Shown here in pieces: positions 45,194 to 53,715 of a stretch of 64,000 nucleotides of DNA. Numbering within the stretch: the first letter of the stretch is position 1; every line of letters begins with the position of its first letter. Source of the stretch: an uncultured Clostridia bacterium (GTDB lineage Bacteria; Bacillota; Clostridia; Oscillospirales; Acutalibacteraceae). The notes beneath the pieces were generated by a model. It saw only the letters and a list, made by a program, of their open reading frames with translations, made no database searches and had not been told where the DNA came from. The position numbers and the translations under genes were made by a program. The stretch spans positions 62,001-126,000 of the forward strand of contig CALYBL010000035.1 of assembly GCA_944412495.1 (NCBI GenBank), in the 5' to 3' direction.

Positions 45194-46396
45194 CTATTTG
45201 CCGGAGACCAGCGCGTAGGTGTCTCTCGCTATGCTGAGCTCCTCATTTGTCGGTATTACATAAATCTTGACCTTCGAGCCCGGCTTGCTGAGCTCGGCAA
45301 TCCTGCCGCGCAGGCCGGCGTTCTTCTCAAAGTCAAAATCAACGCCGAGATAGGTAAGTCCCTTACATACCGCAGCCCTGTGTACGTCGACGTTCTCGCC
45401 TATGCCGCCGGTAAATACTATGGCGTCCACTCCGTTCATCGCTGCGGCGTATGAGCCTATGAGCTTGATTATCTGATAATCAAGCATCTTAATTGCAAGC
45501 TTGGCGCGCTCATTGCCCTCGGCCGCCTTCTCCTGCAAATCACGGTCGTCGTTGGAAATGCCGGACACGCCGAGATAGCCGGACTTTTTATTGAGCAGCT
45601 CCGACATCTCCTTATAGCTTATGCCCTCCTTCTCGCCGAGGAAGGTTACAACCGACGGGTCCAGCGAACCGCTTCTTGTGCCCATTATAAGTCCGTCGAG
45701 CGGAGTAAAGCCCATGGAGGTATCTATGCACTTGCCGCCGTCAACAGCTGTTATCGACGAGCCGTTGCCCAAATGGCAGGTGATAAGCTTAAGCTCGGAT
45801 ATATCCCTGCCCATGACCTCGGCGCACTTCGCACTTACGTATTTATGCGAGGTGCCGTGGAAACCATAGCGGCGCACAGCGTATTTCTCATAGTATTCAT
45901 ATGGTATTGCGTACATATACGCATGCGGCGGCATAGTATTATGAAATGAGTTATCGAACACAACCACCTGCGGCAGCTCGCTGCCAAGGCACTCTATGCA
46001 CGCACGTATGCCCTGAACACTGCCTATGTTGTGCAACGGCGCAAGCTCGCTTAGTTCGAGTATTTTTTCTATTACGTCCTCGTTTACAAGCTCCGGCTTG
46101 TCAAATATAGCGCCGCCCTGCACTATCCTGTGCCCGACTGCGCCTATCTCCGACATGGATTTTAAAACAGCGGCGTCGCTTTTTACCAATGCATACTCAA
46201 CATACTTAAACGCCTCGGTGTGATTCTTCATCTCTGCTTCTTCAACATATTCTCTTCCGTCAAAAGCCGTATGCTTTATCCTGCCGTCTATGCCTATGCG
46301 CTCGCACATGCCCTTGGCAATTACCGACTCGTCGTCGATATTGATAAGCTGATACTTAAGCGAAGAGCTTCCCGCGTTGATAACAAGGATTTTCAT
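45194..46396 (-). CDS. ackA: acetate kinase
   Basis: A 400-residue enzyme converting acetyl phosphate and ADP to acetate and ATP, the last step of acetate fermentation. Start MKILVINAGSSSLKYQLIN at 46396, with GGAGTGGAG upstream. ASKHA motifs: YGFHGTSHKYVS, ITCHLGNGSSITAVDGGK, SMGFTPLDGLIMGTRSGSLDP and IVFTGGIGENV. Complete. No phosphotransacetylase gene is nearby. Divergent from tmcAL over a short AT-rich gap. Confidence 0.97.
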   Translation of the reverse strand: MKILVINAGSSSLKYQLINIDDESVIAKGMCERIGIDGRIKHTAFDGREYVEEAEMKNHTEAFKYVEYALVKSDAAVLKSMSEIGAVGHRIVQGGAIFDKPELVNEDVIEKILELSELAPLHNIGSVQGIRACIECLGSELPQVVVFDNSFHNTMPPHAYMYAIPYEYYEKYAVRRYGFHGTSHKYVSAKCAEVMGRDISELKLITCHLGNGSSITAVDGGKCIDTSMGFTPLDGLIMGTRSGSLDPSVVTFLGEKEGISYKEMSELLNKKSGYLGVSGISNDDRDLQEKAAEGNERAKLAIKMLDYQIIKLIGSYAAAMNGVDAIVFTGGIGENVDVHRAAVCKGLTYLGVDFDFEKNAGLRGRIAELSKPGSKVKIYVIPTNEELSIARDTYALVSGK

Positions 46397-46544
46397 ATAT
46401 TTTCTCCACTCCACATTTTTATCTTTTTGTGCTGTTGTTATAAGCCGACCTTTATGTTAGAATCTTCTTATAACGTCACATATTATATAATATAATACAA
46501 AAACTCCAATTTCAACTGTTTTTAGCTGTTTTGAGGTGTTATTT

Positions 46545-47753
46545 TTGAAGATATGCGGTATTATAGCCGAATATAATCCCTTCCACAACGGCCACATGTA
46601 CCTTATAAACCGGCTGAGGGAGGAGGGGTACTCTCACATAGTCGCCGTCATGAGCGGAAGCTTTGTTCAGCGCGGCGAGCCGGCCGTCATGTCCAAGTGG
46701 GCGCGGACTCAGTGCGCGCTTGGCTGCGGTGTGGATCTTGTTATAGAGCTTCCTCTTACGTGGGCGATGTCTGCGGCGGAAAACTTTGCGCTGGGCGGCG
46801 TATCTCTGCTAAGCTCGCTTGGCTGTGTCGGCACCGTTGCCTTTGGCTGCGAAAACGATGATATCACAGAGCTTGAGCGTGCTGCCCGCATAAAGCGCAG
46901 TGATAACTTCAAATCGGCATTCTATGACGAGATACGCTCCGGCAAAAGCTATGCCGCAGCCATTTCCGGTGCCCTTGCAGCGGCCGGGGAAGACATAAAT
47001 CCCGATATATTCCGGCTGCCAAACTGTATTTTGGCTCAGGAGTATATATCGGCGCTGCACCGGCTTAGCAGCAAAATAGAGCCGGCAGCGATAAAGCGGC
47101 ACATCTCGTCGCACGACGAAACGCATCCTATCCCGCCGGAGGATACCGATATCGTGAGCGCTGCATATATAAGAGAGCTTATAAGGGCCGGCAAAGACTT
47201 TGAAAAATATGTCCCGAGCTATGCATTTGACACTATAAAAAGGGAAATCTCGGCAAAAGCCGCACCGGCGGATATCTCGCGGCTGGAGCGCGCGGTACTC
47301 GCCTTCATGCGTCAGTGCGCACCGGCGGACTTTGCCTCGCTTCCTGACGTAAGCGAGGGGCTTGAGCACAGGATATGCGGCGCTGCAAAGGCTTCATCCG
47401 GCTATAACGAGCTGATAGATAAAATAAAGACAAAGCGCTATACCCACGCGCGGCTGCGCCGCATCGTCCTTACCGCCTTTTTGCGGGCGGACACATCCCT
47501 TTTCAATTGCGAGCCGCCGTATATACGCGTTCTCGGGATGAATGAACGCGGCACGGAAATTCTGCGCCTTGTGCGCGGAAGCGCCAAAGTGCCCATAATA
47601 ATGAAGGCGGCTAATACCGCTCGCCTTGGTGAAGAAGCCCGCCGCCTGTTCGACGCCGAAAGCCGTGCCGACGACATTTTCGCGCTGAGCCTGCCGGATA
47701 TCGGGAAAAGCGGCACAAACATGACGCACGGCGTTGTTTTGCAGGATTGCTAA
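46545..47753 (+). CDS. tmcAL: tRNA(Met) cytidine acetate ligase (TmcAL)
   Basis: A 402-residue nucleotidyltransferase-fold protein. MKICGIIAEYNPFHNGHMYL, then VAVMSGSFVQRGEPAVMSKW and VDLVIELPLTWAMSAAENFA are typical of TmcAL/YlbM, which makes N4-acetylcytidine at the wobble base of elongator tRNA-Met using acetate and ATP. The TTG at 46545 is chosen from GAGGTG six bases ahead. Its neighbour ackA produces acetate, a small metabolic fit that may be chance. Confidence 0.92.
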   Translation: MKICGIIAEYNPFHNGHMYLINRLREEGYSHIVAVMSGSFVQRGEPAVMSKWARTQCALGCGVDLVIELPLTWAMSAAENFALGGVSLLSSLGCVGTVAFGCENDDITELERAARIKRSDNFKSAFYDEIRSGKSYAAAISGALAAAGEDINPDIFRLPNCILAQEYISALHRLSSKIEPAAIKRHISSHDETHPIPPEDTDIVSAAYIRELIRAGKDFEKYVPSYAFDTIKREISAKAAPADISRLERAVLAFMRQCAPADFASLPDVSEGLEHRICGAAKASSGYNELIDKIKTKRYTHARLRRIVLTAFLRADTSLFNCEPPYIRVLGMNERGTEILRLVRGSAKVPIIMKAANTARLGEEARRLFDAESRADDIFALSLPDIGKSGTNMTHGVVLQDC

Positions 47754-48037
47754 TTGGTTACCCGTTTTCCCGGCAGGCTGCAAAAGCATTTTTATGTCCT
47801 TCTGCCGGTCCTGCTTGATAATGTGACTGCATCATGCCGCCGGAAAGCGTAAATAATGCAGCCGGCAGGGTAAGACAGCTGGCGAAAAGGCACGTCAGAG
47901 ATGTCAGCAGACAGCAGGTAAATTTAATATATATGCGGCGGGCATGGCAAGATTGACAGCTTTGAGCCGCGCCGCCGGCAGCGGCTGCAGCAGGCAAATT
48001 CCAGCATGCAAAAAGCTAATATCAAGTACATCGCTCT

Positions 48038-48090
48038 CAAAAGGCGCGGTTACAAGACGTTAGTCAATGCGAGGCAACCTTTTGTGAAGA
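48038..48090 (+). repeat. second copy of the CAAAAGG...CCTTTTG folded repeat
   Basis: CAAAAGG (48038-48044) and CCTTTTG (48078-48084) enclose CGCGGTTACAAGACGTTAGT, matching CGCGTTTACAAGCCGTTAGC in the larger folded element at 26566-26809. The outer bases vary together between copies, which fits an RNA or DNA hairpin. A 52-codon frame (48006-48164) runs through it; no SD, so it is not taken as a gene. Confidence 0.55.
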
Positions 48091-48490
48091 GGAAGATGGT
48101 CGATATAAGTAAGCCGATGATTTTTATGGAAAAGTCGCCGCGGGCGATACAAGGTTCATTTTGACGAGGCATAGGTGAGTAGCACAAGACGGCCTATCGT
48201 CGCAGGCAGAGACGGCACCGCAAGGATCCCCGGAGTGCGGCGGCCGGCCTTTCGCTGCGGCCAAGCTTTATCAGAATAAATCGGCGCAAAGGCGGCCATT
48301 GCCGAGGCATAGGCCCTGTGTGGCTCTTGTATCAATGCCACCCGTAAAGCGAGCGATATGATCGGCACTAAAATGTCATGGTACCGGCAAATATCTGAAA
48401 ATACGGATTGAAATTTTCTCTCATCTGCTGTCCCTTAATAAAAGGGTGTACAAAAATTCAATTTAGTAAGTGTCTTTTATAATAGCTTGC

Positions 48491-48909
48491 TTCGCTCGTG
48501 CTTGAAGCTAAAGCTTTTTTCCAATACCCCTCCCGGCAAAGACTCCAATAACAGTCATAACCACCGACTAAACCGGTGGCTTGAGCTGGCCCTGTAAGTG
48601 GCTGTTACCGGCAAACGTCTCGAGATGTCTTGAATGAGATGCCTTGAGCTTTATTCTGCCGGCATCACTTTCCCCACAGCCTGCAAACGGGCTATAACCG
48701 TTCTAACTGCTGCCTTCTATCATTCAAATATTATTGTCAGCGGCACATTTCGCTCGTGATTGAAGCTAAAGCATTTATGGGAGACAGATTATTGTTATCG
48801 GCTCGCTTCTCTATGACCTGAAGCTAAAGCTTTTTCTGCCTCACCGTAAAAATTGGACCCTTTTCGGTTAATTGGACAATAGTCATAACCACCGGCTAAG
48901 CCGTGGCTT
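48491..48909. repeat. transposon-remnant stretch with repeated hairpins
   Basis: Two copies of a motif AGTCATAACCACCG... at 48553-48582 and 48881-48909, each holding a hairpin (CCACCG/CGGTGG at 48561-48579; CCACCGGC/GCCGTGG at 48889-48906). Three copies of TGAAGCTAAAGC lie at about 48503, 48761 and 48819; the first two share the wider TTCGCTCGTG-TTGAAGCTAAAGC. The hairpin wording resembles ends of IS200/IS605-type elements. No transposase gene survives, though a minus-strand frame ending LQGQLKPPV at 48563 may be the decayed tail of one. The flanks, 47754-48005 and 48910-49130, hold nothing else recognised. Confidence 0.45.
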
Positions 48910-49131
48910 CCACAATCCAAAAAAGCAAGGGATATTGGATTGGGGCCGCACCTCACTGCTCCTCAAAGCTCCAAGCCGGCCTAACCTATGCTCTGACAGC
49001 TCCAGCCGCTGATTTTGTCACGTTCTGTTTGCCATTCCTCACCACCGGGTACGCATCTATCTGCTTCGAAGAGACATATGCTCTCAGCTCTGGCAAATAA
49101 AGTAATCCTGGCTTTTATTAATATTTTCCCG

Positions 49132-49164
49132 CGCCATCGTTTATAAACGGTGGCGTTTTTTATT
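49132..49164 (+). terminator. strong hairpin with T-run
   Basis: CGCCATCGTTTA and TAAACGGTGGCG form a 12-bp stem (one G-T pair), followed by six Ts. It separates the repeat stretch from the cotJ genes. Confidence 0.75.
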
Positions 49165-49284
49165 TATCAGTACAGTTTCCTCCGCCCGCGTCGATGCACA
49201 GCAATCACCAAATCGAAATTTGTACATATTCTGTATTGGACACGCCGAAACGGCGTTGAGCAACTACAAGTGAAAGGAGCAGAA

Positions 49285-49545
49285 ATGTCAGATTTCAACA
49301 TTATGAATACAGATGATATTCTTAGAAAATATGGCTTTGATATATACACAGCAAAGCCCGAAAGGCCGAACGCAGGCATGATGCAGTCCAATGCACCTGA
49401 CTTCATGCCCAAGAATCCGGCGCTTGCAATGGCGTATGTTCCCATGCAGCCGCAGGGCGAAATGTATGAGCCTGAAAAAGGCCTTAATGCGGGAACTATA
49501 TTCCCCGACCTTGACAAACCGTTTTATGGAAGGTGGAACGATTAA
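49285..49545 (+). CDS. cotJA: spore coat associated protein CotJA
   Basis: An 86-residue protein with the CotJA pattern in its second half: AMAYVPMQPQGEMYEPEKGL followed by NAGTIFPDLDKPFYG. CotJA is assembled with CotJB and CotJC into the spore coat in the mother cell. The start at 49285 has AAGGAGC upstream, giving MSDFNIMNTDD. It is followed after one base by cotJB. In Bacillus the operon is sigma-E driven; I cannot point to that promoter here. Confidence 0.9.
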   Translation: MSDFNIMNTDDILRKYGFDIYTAKPERPNAGMMQSNAPDFMPKNPALAMAYVPMQPQGEMYEPEKGLNAGTIFPDLDKPFYGRWND

Positions 49546-49546
49546 G

Positions 49547-49801
49547 ATGAACGAAAGGGAAACCCTATTAAGAAGAATCGACAGCGTACAGTTCGCAGCT
49601 CATGAGCTGTCGCTGTTCCTCAATACTCATCCCGGCGACGCCGACGCCCTCGAGAAGATGAGAAAGTATCAGGACATATACATGCAGCTTAAATCCGAGT
49701 TTGAGTCAAAGTACGGCCCGCTCACAATAAATGCCGCCGGCCGCGACAGGGCATGGGAATGGACCCAGAATCCGTGGCCGTGGGAAAAGGAGGGCAACTG
49801 A
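49547..49801 (+). CDS. cotJB: spore coat protein CotJB
   Basis: An 84-residue protein starting MNERETLLRRIDSVQFAAHE, with LSLFLNTHPGDADALEKMRK and the ending RAWEWTQNPWPWEKEGN, the well-known CotJB tail. Spore coat component, partner of CotJA and CotJC. It directly follows cotJA and is followed by the broken cotJC after two bases. Confidence 0.92.
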   Translation: MNERETLLRRIDSVQFAAHELSLFLNTHPGDADALEKMRKYQDIYMQLKSEFESKYGPLTINAAGRDRAWEWTQNPWPWEKEGN

Positions 49802-49803
49802 TA

Positions 49804-49917
49804 AATGTTTAACTACGAAAAAAGGCTTCAGTATCCCGTAAAAATCAAAAATCCAAATCCTGCACTGGCCAAAATAATCATCACGCAGTATGGCGGACCT
49901 TTTCGCAGGTTGTGACA
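49804..49917 (+). pseudogene. cotJC: truncated cotJC
   Basis: MFNYEKRLQYPVKIKNPNPA, then LAKIIITQYGG, matches the first 31 or so residues of CotJC, a manganese-catalase-like coat protein of about 190 residues, and then diverges and stops at 49917. The conserved GELAAxLRYL region and metal ligands are missing. A frame at about 49951-50030 (PYLNISRSVYII) might be a weak trace of the next segment. The gene is therefore taken as broken, with sequence after it (to 50250) decayed. Confidence 0.8.
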
Positions 49918-50250
49918 ATTACGGCCTATCAAATTACGCCATGACCCACAATGCATAATACGCCGAATCCTTATCTCAATATTTCACGTTCGGTTTACAT
50001 AATCTCAAAATCTAGCAAGACTGAAGGCTCGGCCGCCGACAGCATAATTCCAGCCGGATTTAATCTGGCAAAAATAATTTTACTTTGCCGCATAATCTGC
50101 TGCGCGCCAGTAAAAGAGTGTCGTATTTCAAGGCAGCATCCCTATCGATATGTCCCTACTTTTGATTTTTGCCGCTCATGCTTTACAATGGTGGCTTACA
50201 TGCCGGCAGCTCCTGAGTTCATTTTCTGCGTCAATCAGGCAAAGCAGAAA

Positions 50251-50281
50251 ACCGGGCGCGTCTTAAAGATGCACCCGGCTT
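50251..50281 (-). terminator. terminator of the nitroreductase gene
   Basis: A stem of ACCGGG and the CCCGGCT side with inner GCGTCTT/AAGATGC pairs; minus-strand T-run follows. It starts 28 bp after the nitroreductase stop. Confidence 0.7.
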
Positions 50282-50308
50282 TGTAATACTGTTTATCCTA
50301 TAACTGTG

Positions 50309-50830
50309 CTACGCTCTCACTATATAATCCTTTTTCCTCGGCCTTGCCTTCGGAGGCTCGCAGGCGGCATATCCCAAAATGCAGTTGCCGACTCCTATAT
50401 ACCTGTCTCCGTCTATTCCCCATTTTTGAAGCAGTCCCTGCCCCTCCGCAGAGGCCATTACCTCTTTTGCTCTGTGTATCCAGCATGAGCCTATTCCGAG
50501 AGAGTGTGCGGCCAGCATCAGATTGCCAATGACAAGGCTTCCGTCCTCAACAGCCGTTGATACCGTCTTGTCCGCCAGAACAATCACTATCGTCGGCGCA
50601 CCGTAAAACGGATCCGAGTCAGTGCCCATAACCTCGGCATTCAGCTTTGACAGCAGGGCTATAGTCTCTTTGTCCTGAACCACCACCATTTTCGGCGACT
50701 GCCTGCCGCGGCCGCTTGCCGCATATGTCCCCGCCTCAAGTATCTGCGCCAGCTCAGATTCAGAAATCTGCTCCGGCTTATAGCTTCTTATGCTCCTTCT
50801 CGTTTCCATGCATCTGATTATCTCATTCAT
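50309..50830 (-). CDS. nitroreductase family protein
   Basis: A 173-residue FMN-dependent oxidoreductase. The N-terminal MNEIIRCMETRRSIRSYKPE with the Arg-rich FMN motif, the SELAQILEAGTYAASGRGRQ stretch, and the C-terminal AHSLGIGSCWIH and YIGVGNCILGYA are the family pattern. Such enzymes reduce nitro groups, quinones or flavins using NAD(P)H; natural substrate not known. GGAG precedes the ATG. Monocistronic, with its own terminator. Confidence 0.92.
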   Translation of the reverse strand: MNEIIRCMETRRSIRSYKPEQISESELAQILEAGTYAASGRGRQSPKMVVVQDKETIALLSKLNAEVMGTDSDPFYGAPTIVIVLADKTVSTAVEDGSLVIGNLMLAAHSLGIGSCWIHRAKEVMASAEGQGLLQKWGIDGDRYIGVGNCILGYAACEPPKARPRKKDYIVRA

Positions 50831-50911
50831 ATTTCATTCTCCTTTCATATCATAGGATACCGTGGCTGCTGTATATTAACTGCAGCGGTACGTTCTATAC
50901 TGAATAAATTT

Positions 50912-50931
50912 AAAGGCGGTGTTAAACCGCC
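50912..50931 (-). terminator. terminator after nrdR
   Basis: GGCGGT (50915-50920) and ACCGCC (50926-50931), with a T-rich tail on the minus strand. Confidence 0.7.
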
Positions 50932-50940
50932 CCAAAACAA

Positions 50941-51408
50941 TCATTTATTTTGATTTTTATCTCTTATAAGCCGGTTCAGCTCGTCCATAAATGTATTTAT
51001 ATCTCTGAACTGGCGGTAAACCGATGCAAAACGGACATATGCGACCTCGTCCAGCATCCTGAGTCTGTCCATAACCATCTCGCCTATTCTTGCAGATGAA
51101 ACCTCCCTGTCAAGTGAGCTCTGCAGCACAGACTCTATATCGCTTACTATACGTTCACGGTCCTCAGCCGGTATCGGCCGCTTATAGCATGCCCTGTCAA
51201 TTCCCGCAAGTATCTTGCTCCTATCAAAGGTTTGGCGGTTTTTATCCCTTTTTACAACTATTATAGGCAGAGTTTCCACCATCTCATATGTGGTAAACCT
51301 TTTCCCGCATCTCAGGCATTCCCTGCGCCGGCGTATCTTTTCACCCTCGTCGGTCGGACGCGAATCTATAACCTTACTCTCTTCATAAGAGCAGAACGGA
51401 CATTTCAT
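50941..51408 (-). CDS. nrdR: transcriptional repressor NrdR
   Basis: A 155-residue regulator of ribonucleotide reductase genes. The N-terminal zinc ribbon reads CPFC followed by the conserved [19 protein letters not shown] and CGKRFTTYE; an ATP-cone domain follows ([20 protein letters not shown]). NrdR binds ATP or dATP and represses nrd operons through NrdR boxes; none of those genes lies in this window. Full length. Confidence 0.96.
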   Translation of the reverse strand: MKCPFCSYEESKVIDSRPTDEGEKIRRRRECLRCGKRFTTYEMVETLPIIVVKRDKNRQTFDRSKILAGIDRACYKRPIPAEDRERIVSDIESVLQSSLDREVSSARIGEMVMDRLRMLDEVAYVRFASVYRQFRDINTFMDELNRLIRDKNQNK

Positions 51409-51618
51409 ATGTTTGCACTCCCGTCAATGTTTTGCGGCAAATAAGCAGCATGGTATCCTAAGCCTTACTATACCACAATCATGCACATTATACAACAATT
51501 TTATCAAAAGTCCTGCAGATATGGCTGCATGCCGGATTAATGCAGTAATCTGTAATATCCGTTGTATTTTCTGCCTTTTATACATATATTATTTGTTTTA
51601 TCTTATATTTCTACATTA

Positions 51619-51903
51619 TTAACTGTCTATACATAAATCGTTGGCAATAAATCTCTCTACTTCTGACAAAAGACCGTCATATCCTACAGATTTCTCCATC
51701 AGCATTTTCCTGAAGGCTTCTATTCTTTCCCGTTTGGAGGTTATATCTTTTATCATTGATGTATATATTACACCTCTGTGGCTTTGCGTGACTTTTAGTC
51801 CGTATACCTTTATTGCTTCATCTTCAATATCGACTACGCTCTCTTCTATTTCATACACCAAAGAACACCTTAACGGTAATGATTCCTCCTGATTTATCAT
51901 CAT
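51619..51903 (-). CDS. DUF6514-like small protein
   Basis: A 94-residue acidic protein. The central stretch YGLKVTQSHRGVIYTSMIKD and the C-terminal helix SEVERFIANDL match the general pattern of DUF6514, small Clostridia proteins of unknown role. AAGGAGG lies five bases before the ATG, so translation is likely. Alone, in an AT-rich region. The family call is from memory of the pattern and could be wrong. Confidence 0.65.
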   Translation of the reverse strand: MMINQEESLPLRCSLVYEIEESVVDIEDEAIKVYGLKVTQSHRGVIYTSMIKDITSKRERIEAFRKMLMEKSVGYDGLLSEVERFIANDLCIDS

Positions 51904-52029
51904 TTTTCCTCCTTGTGTGTATCATAATCACCAACGATTTCGTCTTATAATTTTATATTATATTTTCAGCGCAGTCAATAGTATTATCTTTCTTTTTTCA
52001 GAGATTTGTGGCTTGTTTCTTTGTAATGT

Positions 52030-52848
52030 CTATATATTGTTGTCACTTTTTAACAAATTACGACAAAAATTATAGGCAGTCTTTATTTCGCACAATTCAT
52101 TGTAGGAATTTTTGTATACTTCAATGATTATATTTCCGCTATATCCAATGGCGTTAAGCTTATCAAAAAGCTGTTTAAAATCAAAATTTCCGTTTCCCGG
52201 CAGAAGACAGGTGGCATCGGAGACCACAGCTTCAATTTTATCCTCGGCATAGCTGAGGCTGTCGCTTAAATGGACATGCACCAGGCTGTCGCTCATTGCA
52301 TCTATAATGCTATAAGGGTCATTCCCGCTTCTTATCGCCTGCTTTATATCAAAAACGAATTTGGCATTTATGTCATTTTTCATTTTTAAAATAAAATTCG
52401 GCGAAGCGCTTTTGAATTTATTTACGTTTTCCTGCGCGGTTGTAATTCCCATGCGTGCGCTGTTTTCCATAAGCAGAGCAAACCTCTCCAAATACTCGTC
52501 GTCGCTTATGGCGCCTACCCTGTCGCCGTGAATGACAACTATTTTGGCTCCGAGGGAATTTGCCGCCTCATTATATTTTTTATAGTATTCGAGCATGTCG
52601 TAAAATCTCTGCTTATACTGTGAAAACAGCATGAACGACTCCATTCCCGACGTAAACGGATGCACTGACACAATTCTTATGCCGTTTTCGTCGGCTATGC
52701 TTTTAAGGCGAGTTATATACGGTGTCTCAAGCTCTGAAAAGGTATTGAAAAAAACCTCCGCTCTTTTTACACCGAAGCGTGCTATTGCTTCCAGTGCTTT
52801 GCAGGTGTCCATTGGATAAAAGCTTGCAGTGGAAATTCCGATTTCCAT
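52030..52848 (-). CDS. sugar phosphate isomerase/epimerase (xylose isomerase-like TIM barrel)
   Basis: A 272-residue TIM-barrel protein of the AP2Ec family. Start MEIGISTASFYPM at 52848 with GGAGGT five bases before. Metal-binding features are VVIHGDRVG (His), TAQENVNKFKS (Glu), FVFDIKQAIRSG (Asp) and VHLSDSL (His); the final strand ends NIIIEVYKNS (Glu). These enzymes isomerise sugars or inosose-type compounds, but the substrate is not predictable here. No sugar transport or catabolic genes are near. Confidence 0.85.
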   Translation of the reverse strand: MEIGISTASFYPMDTCKALEAIARFGVKRAEVFFNTFSELETPYITRLKSIADENGIRIVSVHPFTSGMESFMLFSQYKQRFYDMLEYYKKYNEAANSLGAKIVVIHGDRVGAISDDEYLERFALLMENSARMGITTAQENVNKFKSASPNFILKMKNDINAKFVFDIKQAIRSGNDPYSIIDAMSDSLVHVHLSDSLSYAEDKIEAVVSDATCLLPGNGNFDFKQLFDKLNAIGYSGNIIIEVYKNSYNELCEIKTAYNFCRNLLKSDNNI

Positions 52849-52955
52849 TATGTACCTCCATAGGAATTTTTTTGCCGTTGCCCGAATTTGCCCGCGATGA
52901 TAATATATATACAGGCACTTCTGCTTTATTATAATACATATTATGAGGGACAACT

Positions 52956-53234
52956 ATGAAAATCTCTGCAAAGGCGAAAAAATTTTACTATGGAATGAGC
53001 GGTTTTTCCGTCGGACTGCTGGCCCTGGCACTTGAGCTGTCAGTAATAGGCTACATAGCTTCAATATTTATGAATCTGTTTGCATACACATTTACCTCTC
53101 CGGATATTATTTCGGCTATCGCCCTTAAGACAGGCAGCGCGTCGTTTATAATCGCCTGGGGCGGCATAATTTTAAGCGTGCTCTCAGACGTTATTATAAA
53201 ATACGATTTTTCAGACAGCTCAAGCAAGGGCTAA
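52956..53234 (+). CDS. small membrane protein of unknown function
   Basis: A 92-residue protein with two membrane helices (about 13-40 and 58-80) and short polar ends (MKISAKAKKFYYGMSG; SDSSSKG). GAGGGA precedes the ATG and a TATAAT stands 35 bases upstream, divergent from the epimerase gene. I do not recognise the family. Confidence 0.6.
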   Translation: MKISAKAKKFYYGMSGFSVGLLALALELSVIGYIASIFMNLFAYTFTSPDIISAIALKTGSASFIIAWGGIILSVLSDVIIKYDFSDSSSKG

Positions 53235-53609
53235 AGAATGGCCGGTACGCCGTTAACGCAGTGGATGTGATAAGCCGCCGCAGGCCGCGCAGTTTTTGTT
53301 TGGACGGTGTCATAGCCTATTTCCGGCGCATGCCGCTCTGAAAACACTTTGACCGATGCCGCAATTATTTTTGGAATCTTGCTCACCAGTCTTTCGCAAA
53401 ACAGTATTTCTTAACTGCCTTTTCCGCTTTAAGGCTTTACGTTATGCCGATGAAATACATACTTTCTCTTCCCAAGCTCACGTTTTTCTATTATAGCGGC
53501 TTATCAGCGCTAAATTAACAGAATTAAGGCAGAATATATTCTAATATTTTCTAAATTAATGTCAAAAAAGGAAAATTTGTTTCTTAAATTTGTTTTTGTA
53601 GTTAAATTT

Positions 53610-53646
53610 ACAGCCGTTTGGAAAAATACCAAACGGCTGTTTTAAT
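53610..53646 (+). terminator. strong terminator hairpin
   Basis: ACAGCCGTTTGG (53610-53621) and CCAAACGGCTGT (53629-53640), 12-bp perfect stem, loop AAAAATA, then TTTTAATTT. It lies about 375 bp after the small membrane protein and 70 bp after the end of the convergent flippase gene, and can serve either. The stretch 53235-53609 holds nothing else. Confidence 0.8.
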
Positions 53647-53715
53647 TTATTCAGATGATTAAAACATGCCGCCTTTATGCAAAATGCATATGCAGCTTTA
53701 CAGGCGTTTGTATGA

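Noticed and set aside
48006..48164. 52-codon frame (MQKANIKYIALKRRGYKT...)
   Set aside because: It runs through a folded repeat whose other copy is stop-broken in this frame, and has no SD.
48491..48830. Spaced repeats TGAAGCTAAAGC as a CRISPR array
   Set aside because: Only three copies at uneven spacing, and no cas genes; no CRISPR array is visible in the window.
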